Shown: positions 25,488 through 35,353 of the stretch, in pieces
How positions within the stretch are numbered: the stretch's first letter is position 1
Layout: the number at the start of each line of letters is the position of its first letter
Assembly (NCBI GenBank): GCA_903901045.1
Contig: CAIUPP010000010.1
Coordinates: 62,001-126,000, forward strand
DNA length: 64,000 bases
Source of the DNA: an uncultured Planctomycetota bacterium
GTDB lineage: Bacteria; Planctomycetota; Brocadiia; CAIUPP01
Reading direction: 5' to 3'
The notes under the pieces: model-generated
Seen by the model: only the letters and a program-made list of their open reading frames with translations
Told to the model about the DNA's origin: nothing
The model's database searches: none
Program-made: the position numbers and the translations under genes

Positions 25488-26453
25488 ATGTTTGACGTCT
25501 ATTTCTATGAGGCCTTCCATGAGGAATCCGCCGCCATGCGGCGTTGTCTGCCAAACGATGTGCAGGCGGGTTTCACTCCGAAGACGATTCAGGAATCGAA
25601 TGACACGGAACCTCCGGCGTCGGTCATCAGCGTCCGCACACAATCGATTTTGCCAGTAGAATGGGCCAACCGCCTACGCGGCATCCTTACGCGCAGCACC
25701 GGCTATGACCACATCATTGATTTTCGCGTGCGCAGCGCTCGGCGACTCGCTGCCGGCTGGCTTCCGCTTTATTGCAGCCGCGCCGTCGCGGAACACGCGC
25801 TGATACTCGTGATGGCTTTGCTGCGGCGGCTGCCGCTCCAGATGCGGCAGTTCCATAGTTTCCACCGCGATTCAATCACCGGGCGCGAGTGTCTCAACCG
25901 TCGACTACTGGTCGTGGGCGTCGGCAACATCGGGGGCGAGACCGTCCGTCTGTCACAGGCCATGGGCATGGAAACGCGGGGTATTGACTTGGTTCGCAAG
26001 CATGACTTCGTGAACTACACGACGCTCGAAGAATCTCTTGGGTGGGCGGAGGTGATCGTCTGCGCGATGAACTTGACGGCTGAGAACCAAGGGTATTTCG
26101 ACTACGCGACCCTGAAGAATGCCCGCGCAGGTCTGGTCTTCGTGAATATCTCGCGGGGTGAATTATCGCCGTCGTCCGATCTCCTGCGGCTCATCAATGA
26201 GGGGCATCTGGGTGGGATAGGGCTGGATGTCTACAGCCATGAGAGCGAACTGGCCGTTGCCTTGCGCGGAAACCGCTCCAGCGCCGATCCCAAAGTGCAA
26301 GCCGTTCTGGCCCTGGCTCAACGCCCGGACGTTCTGCTCACTCCGCATAATGCTTTCAACACCGAGGAATCCGTCGAGCGAAAGGCCGCTCAGAGCGTCC
26401 AGCAGATCGCGCATTTCCTGCGGCACGGGACGTTCCTCTGGCCGGTCCCGTAG
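25488..26453 (+). CDS. D-isomer-specific 2-hydroxyacid dehydrogenase
   Basis: The start is ATG 25488 because AAGGAG lies nine bases before it; a longer frame from 25440 has no such site. The 321-residue NAD(P)H enzyme has the Rossmann motif GVGNIGGETV, the catalytic Arg in NISRGEL, the acid near SHESE and the His in PHNAFNTEES. It interconverts a 2-oxoacid and its D-hydroxyacid. The substrate is unknown. It is convergent to the glycan operon and the only plus-strand gene in that region, so a link to 2-oxoacid supply for the ThDP enzyme is possible but speculative. Confidence 0.82.
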   Translation: MFDVYFYEAFHEESAAMRRCLPNDVQAGFTPKTIQESNDTEPPASVISVRTQSILPVEWANRLRGILTRSTGYDHIIDFRVRSARRLAAGWLPLYCSRAVAEHALILVMALLRRLPLQMRQFHSFHRDSITGRECLNRRLLVVGVGNIGGETVRLSQAMGMETRGIDLVRKHDFVNYTTLEESLGWAEVIVCAMNLTAENQGYFDYATLKNARAGLVFVNISRGELSPSSDLLRLINEGHLGGIGLDVYSHESELAVALRGNRSSADPKVQAVLALAQRPDVLLTPHNAFNTEESVERKAAQSVQQIAHFLRHGTFLWPVP

Positions 26454-26526
26454 CATTCCCCCAGCCATTCCGCTATTTCAAGGAACTGCGGATCGGAAAC
26501 CCTTCGTTCGCCGGCCCCGATCCGAT

Positions 26527-28347
26527 CTAACGGCCCCCCGTGAAATCATCAGTCGTCCTATGGAAATCCTTCCGCTCAAAGACCAGCACTTGGCCCGCAT
26601 AATCGGTGGTTCCCCACGCGAAGTGTTTGAGGAGCACGAAGTTTTTGTCCACGTAATCGCGGAACGGCTCGCAATCGGGACGACTGCGCAGGTCGTAATA
26701 CTCTAGGAAGGTGACCAGGAATCGCACATTATAATCACGGTTCCAGAGTGCGATCGTGTCGCGCTGCATGATGGGGTCCGGGGAGTGTTCGCGAAGCGAA
26801 TCGCCGATCGCGCGCGGATTGCACTGGGTTCTCCCACGCCATCGGGCAGGCAGGTCGCGCCAGCCGCCGTAAAGCGTCATGATCGGATTGCCCACCACGG
26901 CCACATCTTCGCCGGGCTGGAGCCGCGAACGCACCCATTGCGCCATGTCCGTTTCCATTGAGGTCCGAATAAATGGTTCGGGATAGGTGGCGCGGCGCGT
27001 CCAGAAAGGAAGCAGCGCACCAAAGAGCCCCAGCGCCAGGACCAGCCCCCCCAGCGCACGAACGGGGCCGGGCAGCGCACGGCGCGTCATCAGCGCTAGG
27101 GCGATGGCGGCGGTTAGGCCTGCGCCCAGGACGGCCATCGTGCTGGCCAAGGCGCGCAACGACGTGGCGATCGGCGCGGCCTTCCATACCGCAAAGACGG
27201 CGGCGGCCAAGCGGTACTCTGCCAGCGCCAGAAGTGCCGCCACCAGTCCCAGCGCAATGAGGCAAGCCGCCGCCGCCCCGGCGCTCGGGACCAGGCGCGA
27301 CCTGAGGCGGTACAGAAGCGGCAGTCCGGCGCTCAGGAGCGCGGCCGCACCGAAGCCGGCCACGATCGCCACGGCGGGAGCCCACGGCAAGAGGTAGTGA
27401 TCGGCTGCCTGATAGTGCAGCACGAAGAGGAACATCGCCTGACCGGCGAGCCACATCAGCGGCGTCAGCATGCGACGGTCGCGCCGCCAGAGCGCCAGCA
27501 GCAGCCCGGCGGCGGCGAAGGTGGCGAGCCATTGGGTGGTCCACGCGGTGCGCAACAGATACACCCCCTTGATGACGGGGCCGCCTATGTGCGACACACC
27601 CTGCCCCGCCTGGCGCAATTCCAGGTTCAGGCCGAAGAGGTTTTGCCACATCTCCCGGACGCTGAACGGCTGAGGCGCGACAATCAGGAGGATGGCGGCC
27701 ACGCAGCCCAGGCAGAACAGGGCCACGCGCGGCAGGTTCGGCCGCCAGTTCAGCGTCCAACGCGCCTCGCGGTCCATGAACAGGAGCATCAGGCCGAGCA
27801 CGGGGAACATGGCCACCAGCGACTGCTTGCTCATCAGGCCTGCACCCAGGCAGGCCCCTGCCAGAAGGCACAGCGGCGCCCAACGCTGGCGCGCCGTCAT
27901 CCCCCACAGCAGCAGCGCCACGGACCAGGTGGCGAAGAACGCGTCCAGGGTGCTGGAATGCAGTTCGCGCGCGTACATTACGCTGAGCGGATCGAAGGCC
28001 AGCAGCGCGGCCCCTGCCAGGCCGGCAATCGCGCCGAAGAAACGGCGTCCGATCCAGTACACCGCCAGCACGCAAGAGGCCGAAAGGAGCGCCATCAGCA
28101 CTTTTGACGCCAGAACGAAGTGCGTCGGAAAGGCCTGAAACAGCCAGGAGGAGAGCATGAACTTGACCGGAGGTTTGTTGCTGTAGATATCTTCGTACAG
28201 CACCTTGCCTTCGGCCACCGCCACCCCCCGGAGCAGAATGCTGGCAGTGTCGACATCGGTGCCGAGGGACACCGTGGCCAGCCGGACAGCCAGGGCGCCG
28301 CAGAAGATCAGCAGAAGGAGCAGACGGATTCGCGACTCAGTAATCAT
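26527..28347 (-). CDS. GT39/ArnT-like membrane glycosyltransferase
   Basis: The 606-residue GT-C enzyme has about 11-12 membrane segments. The first loop carries DVDTASILLRG and EDIYSNKPPVKF, the PMT/ArnT-type catalytic region facing the periplasm, where it would move a sugar from a polyprenyl phosphate to an acceptor. A C-terminal soluble domain (about 470-606) follows. It is the last gene of the rfb-type operon, so it is the likely final transferase of that pathway. Confidence 0.8.
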   Translation of the reverse strand: MITESRIRLLLLLIFCGALAVRLATVSLGTDVDTASILLRGVAVAEGKVLYEDIYSNKPPVKFMLSSWLFQAFPTHFVLASKVLMALLSASCVLAVYWIGRRFFGAIAGLAGAALLAFDPLSVMYARELHSSTLDAFFATWSVALLLWGMTARQRWAPLCLLAGACLGAGLMSKQSLVAMFPVLGLMLLFMDREARWTLNWRPNLPRVALFCLGCVAAILLIVAPQPFSVREMWQNLFGLNLELRQAGQGVSHIGGPVIKGVYLLRTAWTTQWLATFAAAGLLLALWRRDRRMLTPLMWLAGQAMFLFVLHYQAADHYLLPWAPAVAIVAGFGAAALLSAGLPLLYRLRSRLVPSAGAAAACLIALGLVAALLALAEYRLAAAVFAVWKAAPIATSLRALASTMAVLGAGLTAAIALALMTRRALPGPVRALGGLVLALGLFGALLPFWTRRATYPEPFIRTSMETDMAQWVRSRLQPGEDVAVVGNPIMTLYGGWRDLPARWRGRTQCNPRAIGDSLREHSPDPIMQRDTIALWNRDYNVRFLVTFLEYYDLRSRPDCEPFRDYVDKNFVLLKHFAWGTTDYAGQVLVFERKDFHRTTDDFTGGR

Positions 28348-28425
28348 ACGCTAATGACTCCAACGCTCATGATTAGGCGGAAAGCAGCAAGTTCGGCGAA
28401 CACAAATGGGCCGAATTGTCTCATG

Positions 28426-29472
28426 TCACGCCGCCTTGGGTGACCGGTGCCAGCGGATGGTGCGGGCGATAGCTTCGTCCAACCCAATGCCTTGGCGCAA
28501 ACCTAGTTCCGTCCGGGCACGTCGCGTGGAAGGAACGTAACGAGGCGCAGGCACGCCAAGTTCGGGCGCGCGGGCGATGCGCACCTCGGCGGGTGGCACG
28601 ACGGCACGACTGATGGCCTGCGCCAGATCGGCAATACGGACCGCCTCCTCCGAACCGACATTGTATGGCCGGCAGAAAACACCACGATGCAGGATTGTCC
28701 AGAGCCAGATGGTCAGGTCCGAGGCATACAAATAGGAGCGCCAAGGGACGCCATCACCTTTAACCTGGATCGGTACGCCACGCAACACGTCGCGGATAAA
28801 GTTCCCCGCCGCGAATTGCGCGTCCAACGGGAGATATGGCCCGACGAACGTGAAGCACCGAGCGATTTTCACGTCGAGCCCCCCTTCACGAGCCGCCTGC
28901 GTGCAGAGGCTCTCAGCGGCGCGCTTGCCCTGAGCATACGCCGAACCGTGGTCGGTCAACGCCGGCGCGCAGGGATACTCCTCGGGCAGGTGCGTCAGAT
29001 CCGGCGACTGGAGGCCATAGACTGCGCCGGAGCTGGTCAGCAGCAACTTCCCGGCCCCGCAGCTTCGAGCGAACTCCAGTGTGCGCCGCGTCCCCTCAAC
29101 GAGTGTGTCGAACACGGGCGACAAAGGGGCACCCGCGCGCTCCGGGGACTCGGCGGCGGCGTGGATGATATGGGAGAAGCGCTCGTTCGGAAAGGCAAAG
29201 TCGCGCACGTTACCTGCGTGCAGGCGCACCGACGGGTGGCCGGCCAAATGCGGTGCCTTGCGCGAGAAGACGTCAGGGGCGCGCGTCAACACGGTCACCC
29301 GAACACCCAAACCCAGTTTCTCCTCGGCCCAGAGGAGGCTTTCCAGCAGCCAACAGCCAAAAAATCCCGTCCCCCCGGTAATGAAGAGTCGCGCCCCGCA
29401 CAATTCTTCCCACAGCGGCCGCGTCTGTCGCAGGATATCATCGAGATCGGAGGCCAGCGGGTTAGGGGTCAT
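28426..29472 (-). CDS. NAD-dependent sugar-nucleotide epimerase/reductase (SDR)
   Basis: This 348-residue extended SDR has the cofactor motif TGGTGFFG near residue 32, LTSSGAVYG with the catalytic Ser, and YAQGKRAAE with the Tyr-x3-Lys pair. It overlaps the rfbH stop by four bases (ATGA). Following rfbF, rfbG and rfbH, it is expected to act on the CDP-4-keto-3,6-dideoxyhexose or on its branched product. It is similar in layout to the SDR at 34301-35353, so two successive reductions or epimerisations are possible. Confidence 0.82.
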   Translation of the reverse strand: MTPNPLASDLDDILRQTRPLWEELCGARLFITGGTGFFGCWLLESLLWAEEKLGLGVRVTVLTRAPDVFSRKAPHLAGHPSVRLHAGNVRDFAFPNERFSHIIHAAAESPERAGAPLSPVFDTLVEGTRRTLEFARSCGAGKLLLTSSGAVYGLQSPDLTHLPEEYPCAPALTDHGSAYAQGKRAAESLCTQAAREGGLDVKIARCFTFVGPYLPLDAQFAAGNFIRDVLRGVPIQVKGDGVPWRSYLYASDLTIWLWTILHRGVFCRPYNVGSEEAVRIADLAQAISRAVVPPAEVRIARAPELGVPAPRYVPSTRRARTELGLRQGIGLDEAIARTIRWHRSPKAA

Positions 29473-30782
29473 GGGCGGCAGAACCTCCGGATAGTCGCAA
29501 CCACGTATTCGATCATCTCCCGGGTCAGCCCAGGATAGACGCCGATCCAGAAGGTGCGATTCATAATAAGGTCAGCTGTCTGTAGCGGGCCGACACTGCG
29601 GATGTGGCATTTGTCGTAAGCCGGCTGGCGCGTTAGATTCCCGCCAAAGAGCAGCCGCGTGCCGATGCGCCGACTCTCCAAGTGCAGGATGAGCGCGCGA
29701 CGGTCGAACGGGGCTTGTTCGCGCACCGTCAGCGGGAAGCCGAACCAGCTCGGGCGCGATTCCGGTGCCGCTCCGGGTAAGACGAACAGGTCGCCCAGGC
29801 TCCCCAGCGCCTCGCGCAGGAATGTGAAATTGTTCAGCCGCGCCTCGATGAACCGTGGGAGCTTCTCCAACTGAGCCAGTCCGACAGCAGCCTGCATGTC
29901 GGTCATTTTGAGGTTGTAGCCGACATGCGAGTAAACGTACTTGTGGTCGTAGCCGAACGGCAGCCCGCCAAATTTCTGTCCAAATCGCCCGCCGCAGGTG
30001 TTATCGCGCCCGGGATCGCACCAGCAATCGCGCCCCCAGTCGCGGAAACTGACCACGAGCCGCCGCAACGCGTCGTCGTGGGTCAGGACCGCACCTCCCT
30101 CCCCGGTGGTAATGTGGTGAGCTGGGTAGAAGCTCAAGGTGGCCAAATCGCCGAAACTGCCCAGCGGCTTTCCACGTAGCGTGGAGCCGAGAGCGTCACA
30201 GCAGTCTTCGATCATCCAGAGTCGATGCCGCCGGCAGAAGTCACGCACCGCCTCGGCGTCGAAAGGATTGCCCAGGGTGTGGGCAAGGATAACCGCACGC
30301 GTGCGATCTGAAAGCGCGGCGTCGAGTTGCGTCAGGTCGGCGTTGTACGAAGGGAGCACGGCGTCGATGAATACCGGGATGAGACCGTTTTGGAGAACTG
30401 GGTTGACGGTCGTGGGGAATCCAGCCGCGCAGGTAATCACCTCGTCCCCGGGTTGTAGCCGCCGCTCCCCCAACGCCGGACTGGTCAGGCAGGCCAATGC
30501 TAAGAGGTTCGCGGAAGAGCCGGAGTTGACCAGGATGGCATAGCGCGCCCCGGCCGCGCGGGCCAGTGCCAACTCGAAGGCATCGGCAAAGCGCCCGGTC
30601 GTCAGCCAGAAATCGAGGGAGGAATCCACAAGGCGGCAGACCTCGTTGGCGTCGAAGACGCGTCCGGCCACAGGGATCGGGGTCTGCCCTGGAATGAATG
30701 GCTTTGAGGCGAACGCTTGGGAGACGTACTCCGTCACGAGGTCGAGAATGCGCCGGCGAAGGGCATCGGATGGGTCAATCAT
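29469..30782 (-). CDS. rfbH: CDP-6-deoxy-L-threo-D-glycero-4-hexulose-3-dehydrase (E1)
   Basis: This enzyme removes the C3 hydroxyl of CDP-4-keto-6-deoxyglucose using PMP and a [2Fe-2S] cluster. Two diagnostic features are visible. The usual PLP lysine of the aminotransferase fold is replaced by His in [14 protein letters not shown] (about 218-230). The cysteines C195, C253, C255 and C263 match the CX57CX1CX7C cluster pattern of RfbH/AscC/DdhC. The 437-residue length is normal. Its electron donor (E3, RfbI/AscD) is absent from the operon. It overlaps the rfbG stop by eight bases. Confidence 0.93.
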   Translation of the reverse strand: MIDPSDALRRRILDLVTEYVSQAFASKPFIPGQTPIPVAGRVFDANEVCRLVDSSLDFWLTTGRFADAFELALARAAGARYAILVNSGSSANLLALACLTSPALGERRLQPGDEVITCAAGFPTTVNPVLQNGLIPVFIDAVLPSYNADLTQLDAALSDRTRAVILAHTLGNPFDAEAVRDFCRRHRLWMIEDCCDALGSTLRGKPLGSFGDLATLSFYPAHHITTGEGGAVLTHDDALRRLVVSFRDWGRDCWCDPGRDNTCGGRFGQKFGGLPFGYDHKYVYSHVGYNLKMTDMQAAVGLAQLEKLPRFIEARLNNFTFLREALGSLGDLFVLPGAAPESRPSWFGFPLTVREQAPFDRRALILHLESRRIGTRLLFGGNLTRQPAYDKCHIRSVGPLQTADLIMNRTFWIGVYPGLTREMIEYVVATIRRFCRP

Positions 30783-31773
30783 GCGCCAGGAACTCCCGGT
30801 ACCAGTGGATGGTCATGCGCATCCCGTCCTCCAAGCGACACAACGGCGACCATTCCAGTAGGTGCCGCGCCTTGGCGGCGCTGAGGTATTGGCGCGGGAT
30901 TTCGTTGGACGCCTCGTTGCGAATCTCCGGCTGGAGCGGCGAGTCCATCAGGCGCAGCACCAAGCGAACGATGTCGAGCACCGTCATCTCCTTCTCATAG
31001 GAGAAGTTGAATGCCTCTCCCCGCAGTTCGGGCTGCCGGGCTAGTTGTTCGGCCAGGAGCATGTAGGCAGCTGCGCCGTCCTCGACGTACAAGTAGTCAC
31101 GCACCAGCTTGCCATCAGAGCGAATCACCGGCGCGCGCCCGCGCAGGATGGAGCGGATCGTCCCTGGGACGATCCGCGACCAGTTCAGGTCTCCCCCCCC
31201 GAAGAAGTTGCCGCAGCGCGTCACGGCGATTGGCAGGCCGAAGCTGGCCGCGTAAGACTGGGCGATCAGATCGGCACAGGACTTGCTTACGTCATACGGA
31301 TAGCGCCCGCGCAACGGAGCGGCCTCGTCGTACGGAAGCGTCTCGTGGCTGCCATACGCCTTGTCGGAAGACGCCAGCACAACGTGCTTAACGCGCGGGC
31401 TGCGGCGGCACGCCTCCAGAATGGACCAAGTGCCACCAACGTTCGTTTCGAAGGTGCTGACCGGGTTGGCGTTGGCTACCCCCACGATCGTTTGTGCCGC
31501 CAGGTGGAAAACGGTGTCCGCCTCGTACTCGCCCAGCACGCGCTCCATCAGTGCCTGATCGCGCACGTCGCCGCGCACCACCTGGACGCGCTCGATCATC
31601 CCGGTACGTACCAAGTCGCTGTGCGGGGCCCAGTCGCGCACCAGGCAGACCACGGCGGCCCCTTCCGCCACTAGGCGCTTGACCAGCCACTGACCGAGCA
31701 GGCCGGTGGCCCCGGTCACCAGCGTGGGCCGGTCCTGCCAGAACGGCGATGGCCTTACTTCCAGACTTTCCAT
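30775..31773 (-). CDS. rfbG: CDP-glucose 4,6-dehydratase
   Basis: RfbG converts CDP-glucose to CDP-4-keto-6-deoxyglucose. The 332-residue SDR has [11 protein letters not shown] near the N-terminus, [15 protein letters not shown] and [11 protein letters not shown] with the Tyr-x3-Lys pair, and [16 protein letters not shown], which is typical of CDP-glucose dehydratases. It overlaps rfbF by 19 bases and rfbH by eight, in the usual rfbFGH order. Confidence 0.93.
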   Translation of the reverse strand: MESLEVRPSPFWQDRPTLVTGATGLLGQWLVKRLVAEGAAVVCLVRDWAPHSDLVRTGMIERVQVVRGDVRDQALMERVLGEYEADTVFHLAAQTIVGVANANPVSTFETNVGGTWSILEACRRSPRVKHVVLASSDKAYGSHETLPYDEAAPLRGRYPYDVSKSCADLIAQSYAASFGLPIAVTRCGNFFGGGDLNWSRIVPGTIRSILRGRAPVIRSDGKLVRDYLYVEDGAAAYMLLAEQLARQPELRGEAFNFSYEKEMTVLDIVRLVLRLMDSPLQPEIRNEASNEIPRQYLSAAKARHLLEWSPLCRLEDGMRMTIHWYREFLAHD

Positions 31774-32531
31774 GGCGCCTTCCCCGTATCCCAGAGGTCA
31801 TTCAGATGCTTGTACTCGCGATAGGTGTCCATCGCATAGAAGAAGCCCTCGTGGCGATACGCCATCAGTTCTCCTTCGCGTGCGAGACGTTCCAGCGGGT
31901 CGCGCTCCAACGTACAGGGATCTTCGCGCAGGTAATCGAAGACGCCCCGGTTGAAGACAAAGAAGCCGGCGCTCATCCAGCCGTCCAGACGGGGTTTCTC
32001 AGAGAAGGTGGTGACGCGCTGCTCCCCCTGGACACTGATCATGCCGAAACGGGAGAGGGGCCGCACCGCCGTAACGGTCGCTAACTTGCCGTGCGATTTG
32101 TGAAAGGCGGCCAACGCACGGATATCCACATCAGCGACGCCATCGCCGTAGGTTACCATGAACGTCTCCTCATCCACGTACCGTTCCACACGGCGAACGC
32201 GGTCACCGGTGAGCGCGTCCGCACCAGTATCGGCCAAGGTGACGTGGAAATCCTGCTCGGTGTGGAAACCGTGGAGGCGGGTGTTGCACTTCGCACCGAG
32301 GCAGATGGTGAAATCGTTGTTCATTGCCTCGTAGTTAAGGAAGTACTCTTTGATGGCGCTGCCCCGGTATCCCAGGGCGCAGATGAACTCGCGAAAGCCG
32401 TGGTGGGCGTATAGCTTCATAATGTGCCAGAGGATCGGGCGCCCGCCTATGTCAACCATCGGCTTGGGCCGGAACTCAGTCTCTTCGCGCAAGCGCGTAC
32501 CCAAGCCGCCGCAAAGAATGATTACCTTCAT
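31755..32531 (-). CDS. rfbF: Glucose-1-phosphate cytidylyltransferase
   Basis: RfbF joins CTP and glucose-1-phosphate to CDP-glucose, the entry step to CDP-dideoxysugars. The start is ATG 32531 with GGAG five bases upstream. The 258-residue protein shows [14 protein letters not shown], the KPMVDIGG segment and [12 protein letters not shown] with the metal-binding Asp. It is followed by rfbG. Confidence 0.94.
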   Translation of the reverse strand: MKVIILCGGLGTRLREETEFRPKPMVDIGGRPILWHIMKLYAHHGFREFICALGYRGSAIKEYFLNYEAMNNDFTICLGAKCNTRLHGFHTEQDFHVTLADTGADALTGDRVRRVERYVDEETFMVTYGDGVADVDIRALAAFHKSHGKLATVTAVRPLSRFGMISVQGEQRVTTFSEKPRLDGWMSAGFFVFNRGVFDYLREDPCTLERDPLERLAREGELMAYRHEGFFYAMDTYREYKHLNDLWDTGKAPWKVWK

Positions 32532-32593
32532 CGTAACTCCGCTGAAGAGCGCGCGAAAGGGAACGCTACAACTGATCAATTCAACACTCCATA

Positions 32594-32622
32594 AGGGTAC
32601 CCATATGCCTGTGATAGGTCAA
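32594..32622 (-). promoter_or_regulatory. Candidate internal promoter before rfbF
   Basis: TTGACC and TACCCT on the minus strand are 17 bases apart, about 60 bases before the rfbF start. The -10 is poor. The gap 32532-32904 shows no gene, which fits a separate transcription start for rfbFGH. Confidence 0.35.
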
Positions 32623-32904
32623 GGTGTCGCGCGGGTCGGTAGTTTAGGAGGACACGCCCGCGCAGCATGCAGGGAAAAGGGGCTTGGAGCATTATGTGCC
32701 GCGGGAGGGCCGTTGAGTCAATCGGTAGGGGCTGGCGGCGAAGCACAAGGAATTTCTTGAAGACGTGCATGGAGGGCGTTGAAGGTTGCCAAGGCGCACT
32801 TGGAGGCTGGGCTGCAGCAGCGGCGCGTCGCGCTCGTGGCGGCTGGCCGGCACAGGCGCGTTGGGGGGCGGTTGGACTATCACAATGGCTACGAGCCGAC
32901 TCGG

Positions 32905-33315
32905 TCATGCGCCACCGCAGAAAACGTAACGCCGGTTCAGCAGAAACGTCATCGTGGCAATCGGCAGCAGCAAGATCGCCTGAGCCGCGATAGAATAGAC
33001 GTTGCAAGACAGCAGCAGTTTCAGCCCCCCCAGGTTCAGCAGATAGATGAATGCGTACACGCCGGCGAAACGAGGGATCCGGCGGCTGCCGTGATTGCCG
33101 AAGACAAACGCGCCGTAAGTCTTGAAGTTGAATAACATACCGCAGACTTGGCCCAGCAGCGCCGCCCATGCGTAATGGAGCCCCAGCATGATGAAGAAGC
33201 TGAAGACACCGTACCCGAAGAGCGTATTGATCCCACCCACGACAAGAAAGCGCGCAAAACGGTTCCGGCGCATCGCGCCCAGGCGGTTCATTAGCATAGG
33301 CAGAGGCTTCGTCAT
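32905..33315 (-). CDS. GtrA-like flippase family protein
   Basis: This 136-residue protein has four membrane segments and the GtrA start FLVVGGINTLFGYGVF. GtrA proteins are thought to move polyprenyl-phosphate sugars across the inner membrane. It overlaps the GT2 stop by four bases, reproducing the usual gtrA-gtrB pairing. Confidence 0.85.
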   Translation of the reverse strand: MTKPLPMLMNRLGAMRRNRFARFLVVGGINTLFGYGVFSFFIMLGLHYAWAALLGQVCGMLFNFKTYGAFVFGNHGSRRIPRFAGVYAFIYLLNLGGLKLLLSCNVYSIAAQAILLLPIATMTFLLNRRYVFCGGA

Positions 33316-34271
33316 TCCGTCCCTTCGTCCTCGTCGAAGTTAATGCGCTCTTTCTCGATCACCAGCGGGCGATTGAGCACCTGCGTGTGAATGGCCCCCA
33401 CATACTCCCCCAGAATGCCGATGAAACATAATTGCACCGATCCGATGAAGAAGATACCCACGACCAGCGGAGCAACCCCCAGGACGAACTGGTTCCAGAA
33501 GAGCAGTTTGGCCACCATGTAACTCAGACCGATCACAAAAGAGATACCGGCCAAGAGGAATCCGACCATGGCGGCCAGGCGCAGAGGTATCTTGGAGTGG
33601 CTGGTGATACCCAGCATGGCCATGTCGTAGAGGGTGTAGAAGTTGTTCTTCGTGATGCCCCGCTCGCGCCGAGGCTGAGTGTACTCGATCTTGGCGGGGT
33701 CGAAGCCGACCTCGCTGATGAGGCCGCGGAAGTAGGGATAGGGATCGGGGATGCGCCGCAATGTCTCCAACACTTGCCGGTCGTACAGGCCGAAGCCGTA
33801 GAAATTCGGCGTCAGTTCCACCTCGGCCATGCGGCGTACGAGGCGGTAGTAGAAGCCTCGCGCGGCAAACATCAACGGCGACTCCTTGCTGCGCGTCTTC
33901 ACCCCCATGACGATCTTGTGCCCCTGCTCCCAGCGATTGAGAAACTCGGCGATCAGCGAGGGCGGGTCCTGAAGGTCAGCGACGAAGAGGATCGCCGCGT
34001 CGCCGCGCGCCTGGAGGAGGCCGTAGAACGGGCTGCGGATGTGGCCGAAATTACGGCTGTTCAGGATCACTTTGACGTTGTGATCCTCGCTGGCCAGGCG
34101 GCGCAAAATCTCCTGCGTGCCGTCGGTAGAGGCATTGTCAATGAAGAGGTGCTCGTAGCGGAAGCGCCCGAGCGCAGCGAAGACCTCCTTCACGCGACGG
34201 CACACTTCCTCGACGTTCAATTCCTCGTTATAGCAAGGGGTGACAATGCTGATGAGACGTGTCGATTCCAT
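33312..34271 (-). CDS. GtrB/DPM1-like polyprenyl-phosphate glycosyltransferase (GT2)
   Basis: The 319-residue enzyme has a cytoplasmic GT-A domain with IVTPCYNEELNVEE, DNASTDGT and the DLQDPP metal-binding motif, then two C-terminal membrane segments (about 235-300). It would load a sugar onto undecaprenyl phosphate for flipping by the adjacent GtrA and use by a GT39 enzyme. It lies 29 bases after the SDR stop. Confidence 0.88.
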   Translation of the reverse strand: MESTRLISIVTPCYNEELNVEEVCRRVKEVFAALGRFRYEHLFIDNASTDGTQEILRRLASEDHNVKVILNSRNFGHIRSPFYGLLQARGDAAILFVADLQDPPSLIAEFLNRWEQGHKIVMGVKTRSKESPLMFAARGFYYRLVRRMAEVELTPNFYGFGLYDRQVLETLRRIPDPYPYFRGLISEVGFDPAKIEYTQPRRERGITKNNFYTLYDMAMLGITSHSKIPLRLAAMVGFLLAGISFVIGLSYMVAKLLFWNQFVLGVAPLVVGIFFIGSVQLCFIGILGEYVGAIHTQVLNRPLVIEKERINFDEDEGTE

Positions 34272-34300
34272 GATTACGGCATCCTCCGCGACAACGCGTG

Positions 34301-35353
34301 CTAGGTAGTCTGGTTCCAGGATATCGTACGCTTTATAGCCATGTCCAAATCCGTGCTCAACCCCAAGCTCAATGCGCTGGCACAGAGAGACACGTCGGGA
34401 ACGCGCTTAGATGCCGGCGGCCTGCGCTCGCCGAGAACTCCAAATTCAATCCTCGGCCGACCCGGCACGCAGTCGGCAATTCGGGCGGCGAACTCGGCCA
34501 AGGTGACGCCCCGCGCACTGCCGACATTATACGCCTGTCCGGACCTGCCTTTGACCAGTATGTTCAGGAGCCAGTATGCCATGTCCGAGGGGTACATGTG
34601 GCTGCGGATAGTCTGGCCATCGCCGTGAACTCGAATGGGCCCACCGAGCATTGCGTCGCGGATGAAATCCGTGCCCGCCCACGGCAGGCCCAGCGGCTGA
34701 TACGGTCCGATGAAGGCGAACGGTCGGACGGTGGAGATGATCAGTCGGTGCTCGCTTTGATAAGCCGCACACAGCGTCTCAGCGAACCGCTTGGCTTCGG
34801 GATAGCCAGAACTGACGTTGGCGCAGTCGAGAGAACCACAGAAGGATTCGGAGATAGCGGGCATGTCCCATGGCTGTGTTCCGTAGATCAGCCCCGAACT
34901 GATGTTCAGGAACTTCCGCAGCTGGCTTAGTTGCACGGCGGCAACCAGCATGGCACGAGTGCCGTTCACGATGACGTCAACCGCTCCCACGGGGTCGGAG
35001 GCATGAACTCGCCGGTCTGGGGTCGCGGCTGCGTGGATGATCCACTGCGTCTCCGGTGGCAGGTCCAGAACGGACCGAACGTCCTTCAAGACTACTGTGA
35101 CGTCCTTGCGTGCCGCCAAATGCTCGGCCGTCTCCACAAATCGTCCACACTGCCGCGCCATGAGCGTCACATGCACATTGAAGCCATGCTCGTCATTCAA
35201 GCACGCGATCATCTCGGTCAGCCATGTGCCGACAAAACCGGTGCCGCCTGTGACAAACAGGGCGCTATTACGTAACGGGGCGAGCATCTCCGTTCCACCC
35301 GCCAGTGCCCGGCGACAATCTTCCCGAACGATATCGCGCCGCTTCGACGTCAT
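34301..35353 (-). CDS. NAD-dependent sugar-nucleotide epimerase/reductase (SDR)
   Basis: The 350-residue extended SDR shows VTGGTGFVG near residue 34, a Ser in LNISSGLIYG and a YPEAKRFAE active site. It shares length and layout with the SDR at 28426-29472, and both end in an IRW- or ISW-type tail, so they may be paralogues. It overlaps the aldolase stop by four bases, linking it to the ThDP/aldehyde module. Reduction of a keto group on a branched nucleotide sugar is a reasonable guess. Confidence 0.8.
   Translation of the reverse strand: MTSKRRDIVREDCRRALAGGTEMLAPLRNSALFVTGGTGFVGTWLTEMIACLNDEHGFNVHVTLMARQCGRFVETAEHLAARKDVTVVLKDVRSVLDLPPETQWIIHAAATPDRRVHASDPVGAVDVIVNGTRAMLVAAVQLSQLRKFLNISSGLIYGTQPWDMPAISESFCGSLDCANVSSGYPEAKRFAETLCAAYQSEHRLIISTVRPFAFIGPYQPLGLPWAGTDFIRDAMLGGPIRVHGDGQTIRSHMYPSDMAYWLLNILVKGRSGQAYNVGSARGVTLAEFAARIADCVPGRPRIEFGVLGERRPPASKRVPDVSLCASALSLGLSTDLDMAIKRTISWNQTT

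Noticed and set aside
26735-28075. 446-codon frame in another phase of the GT39 gene
   Set aside because: Rich in Arg, Ala and Gly with no membrane or domain pattern, while the other phase gives a complete GT39 protein.
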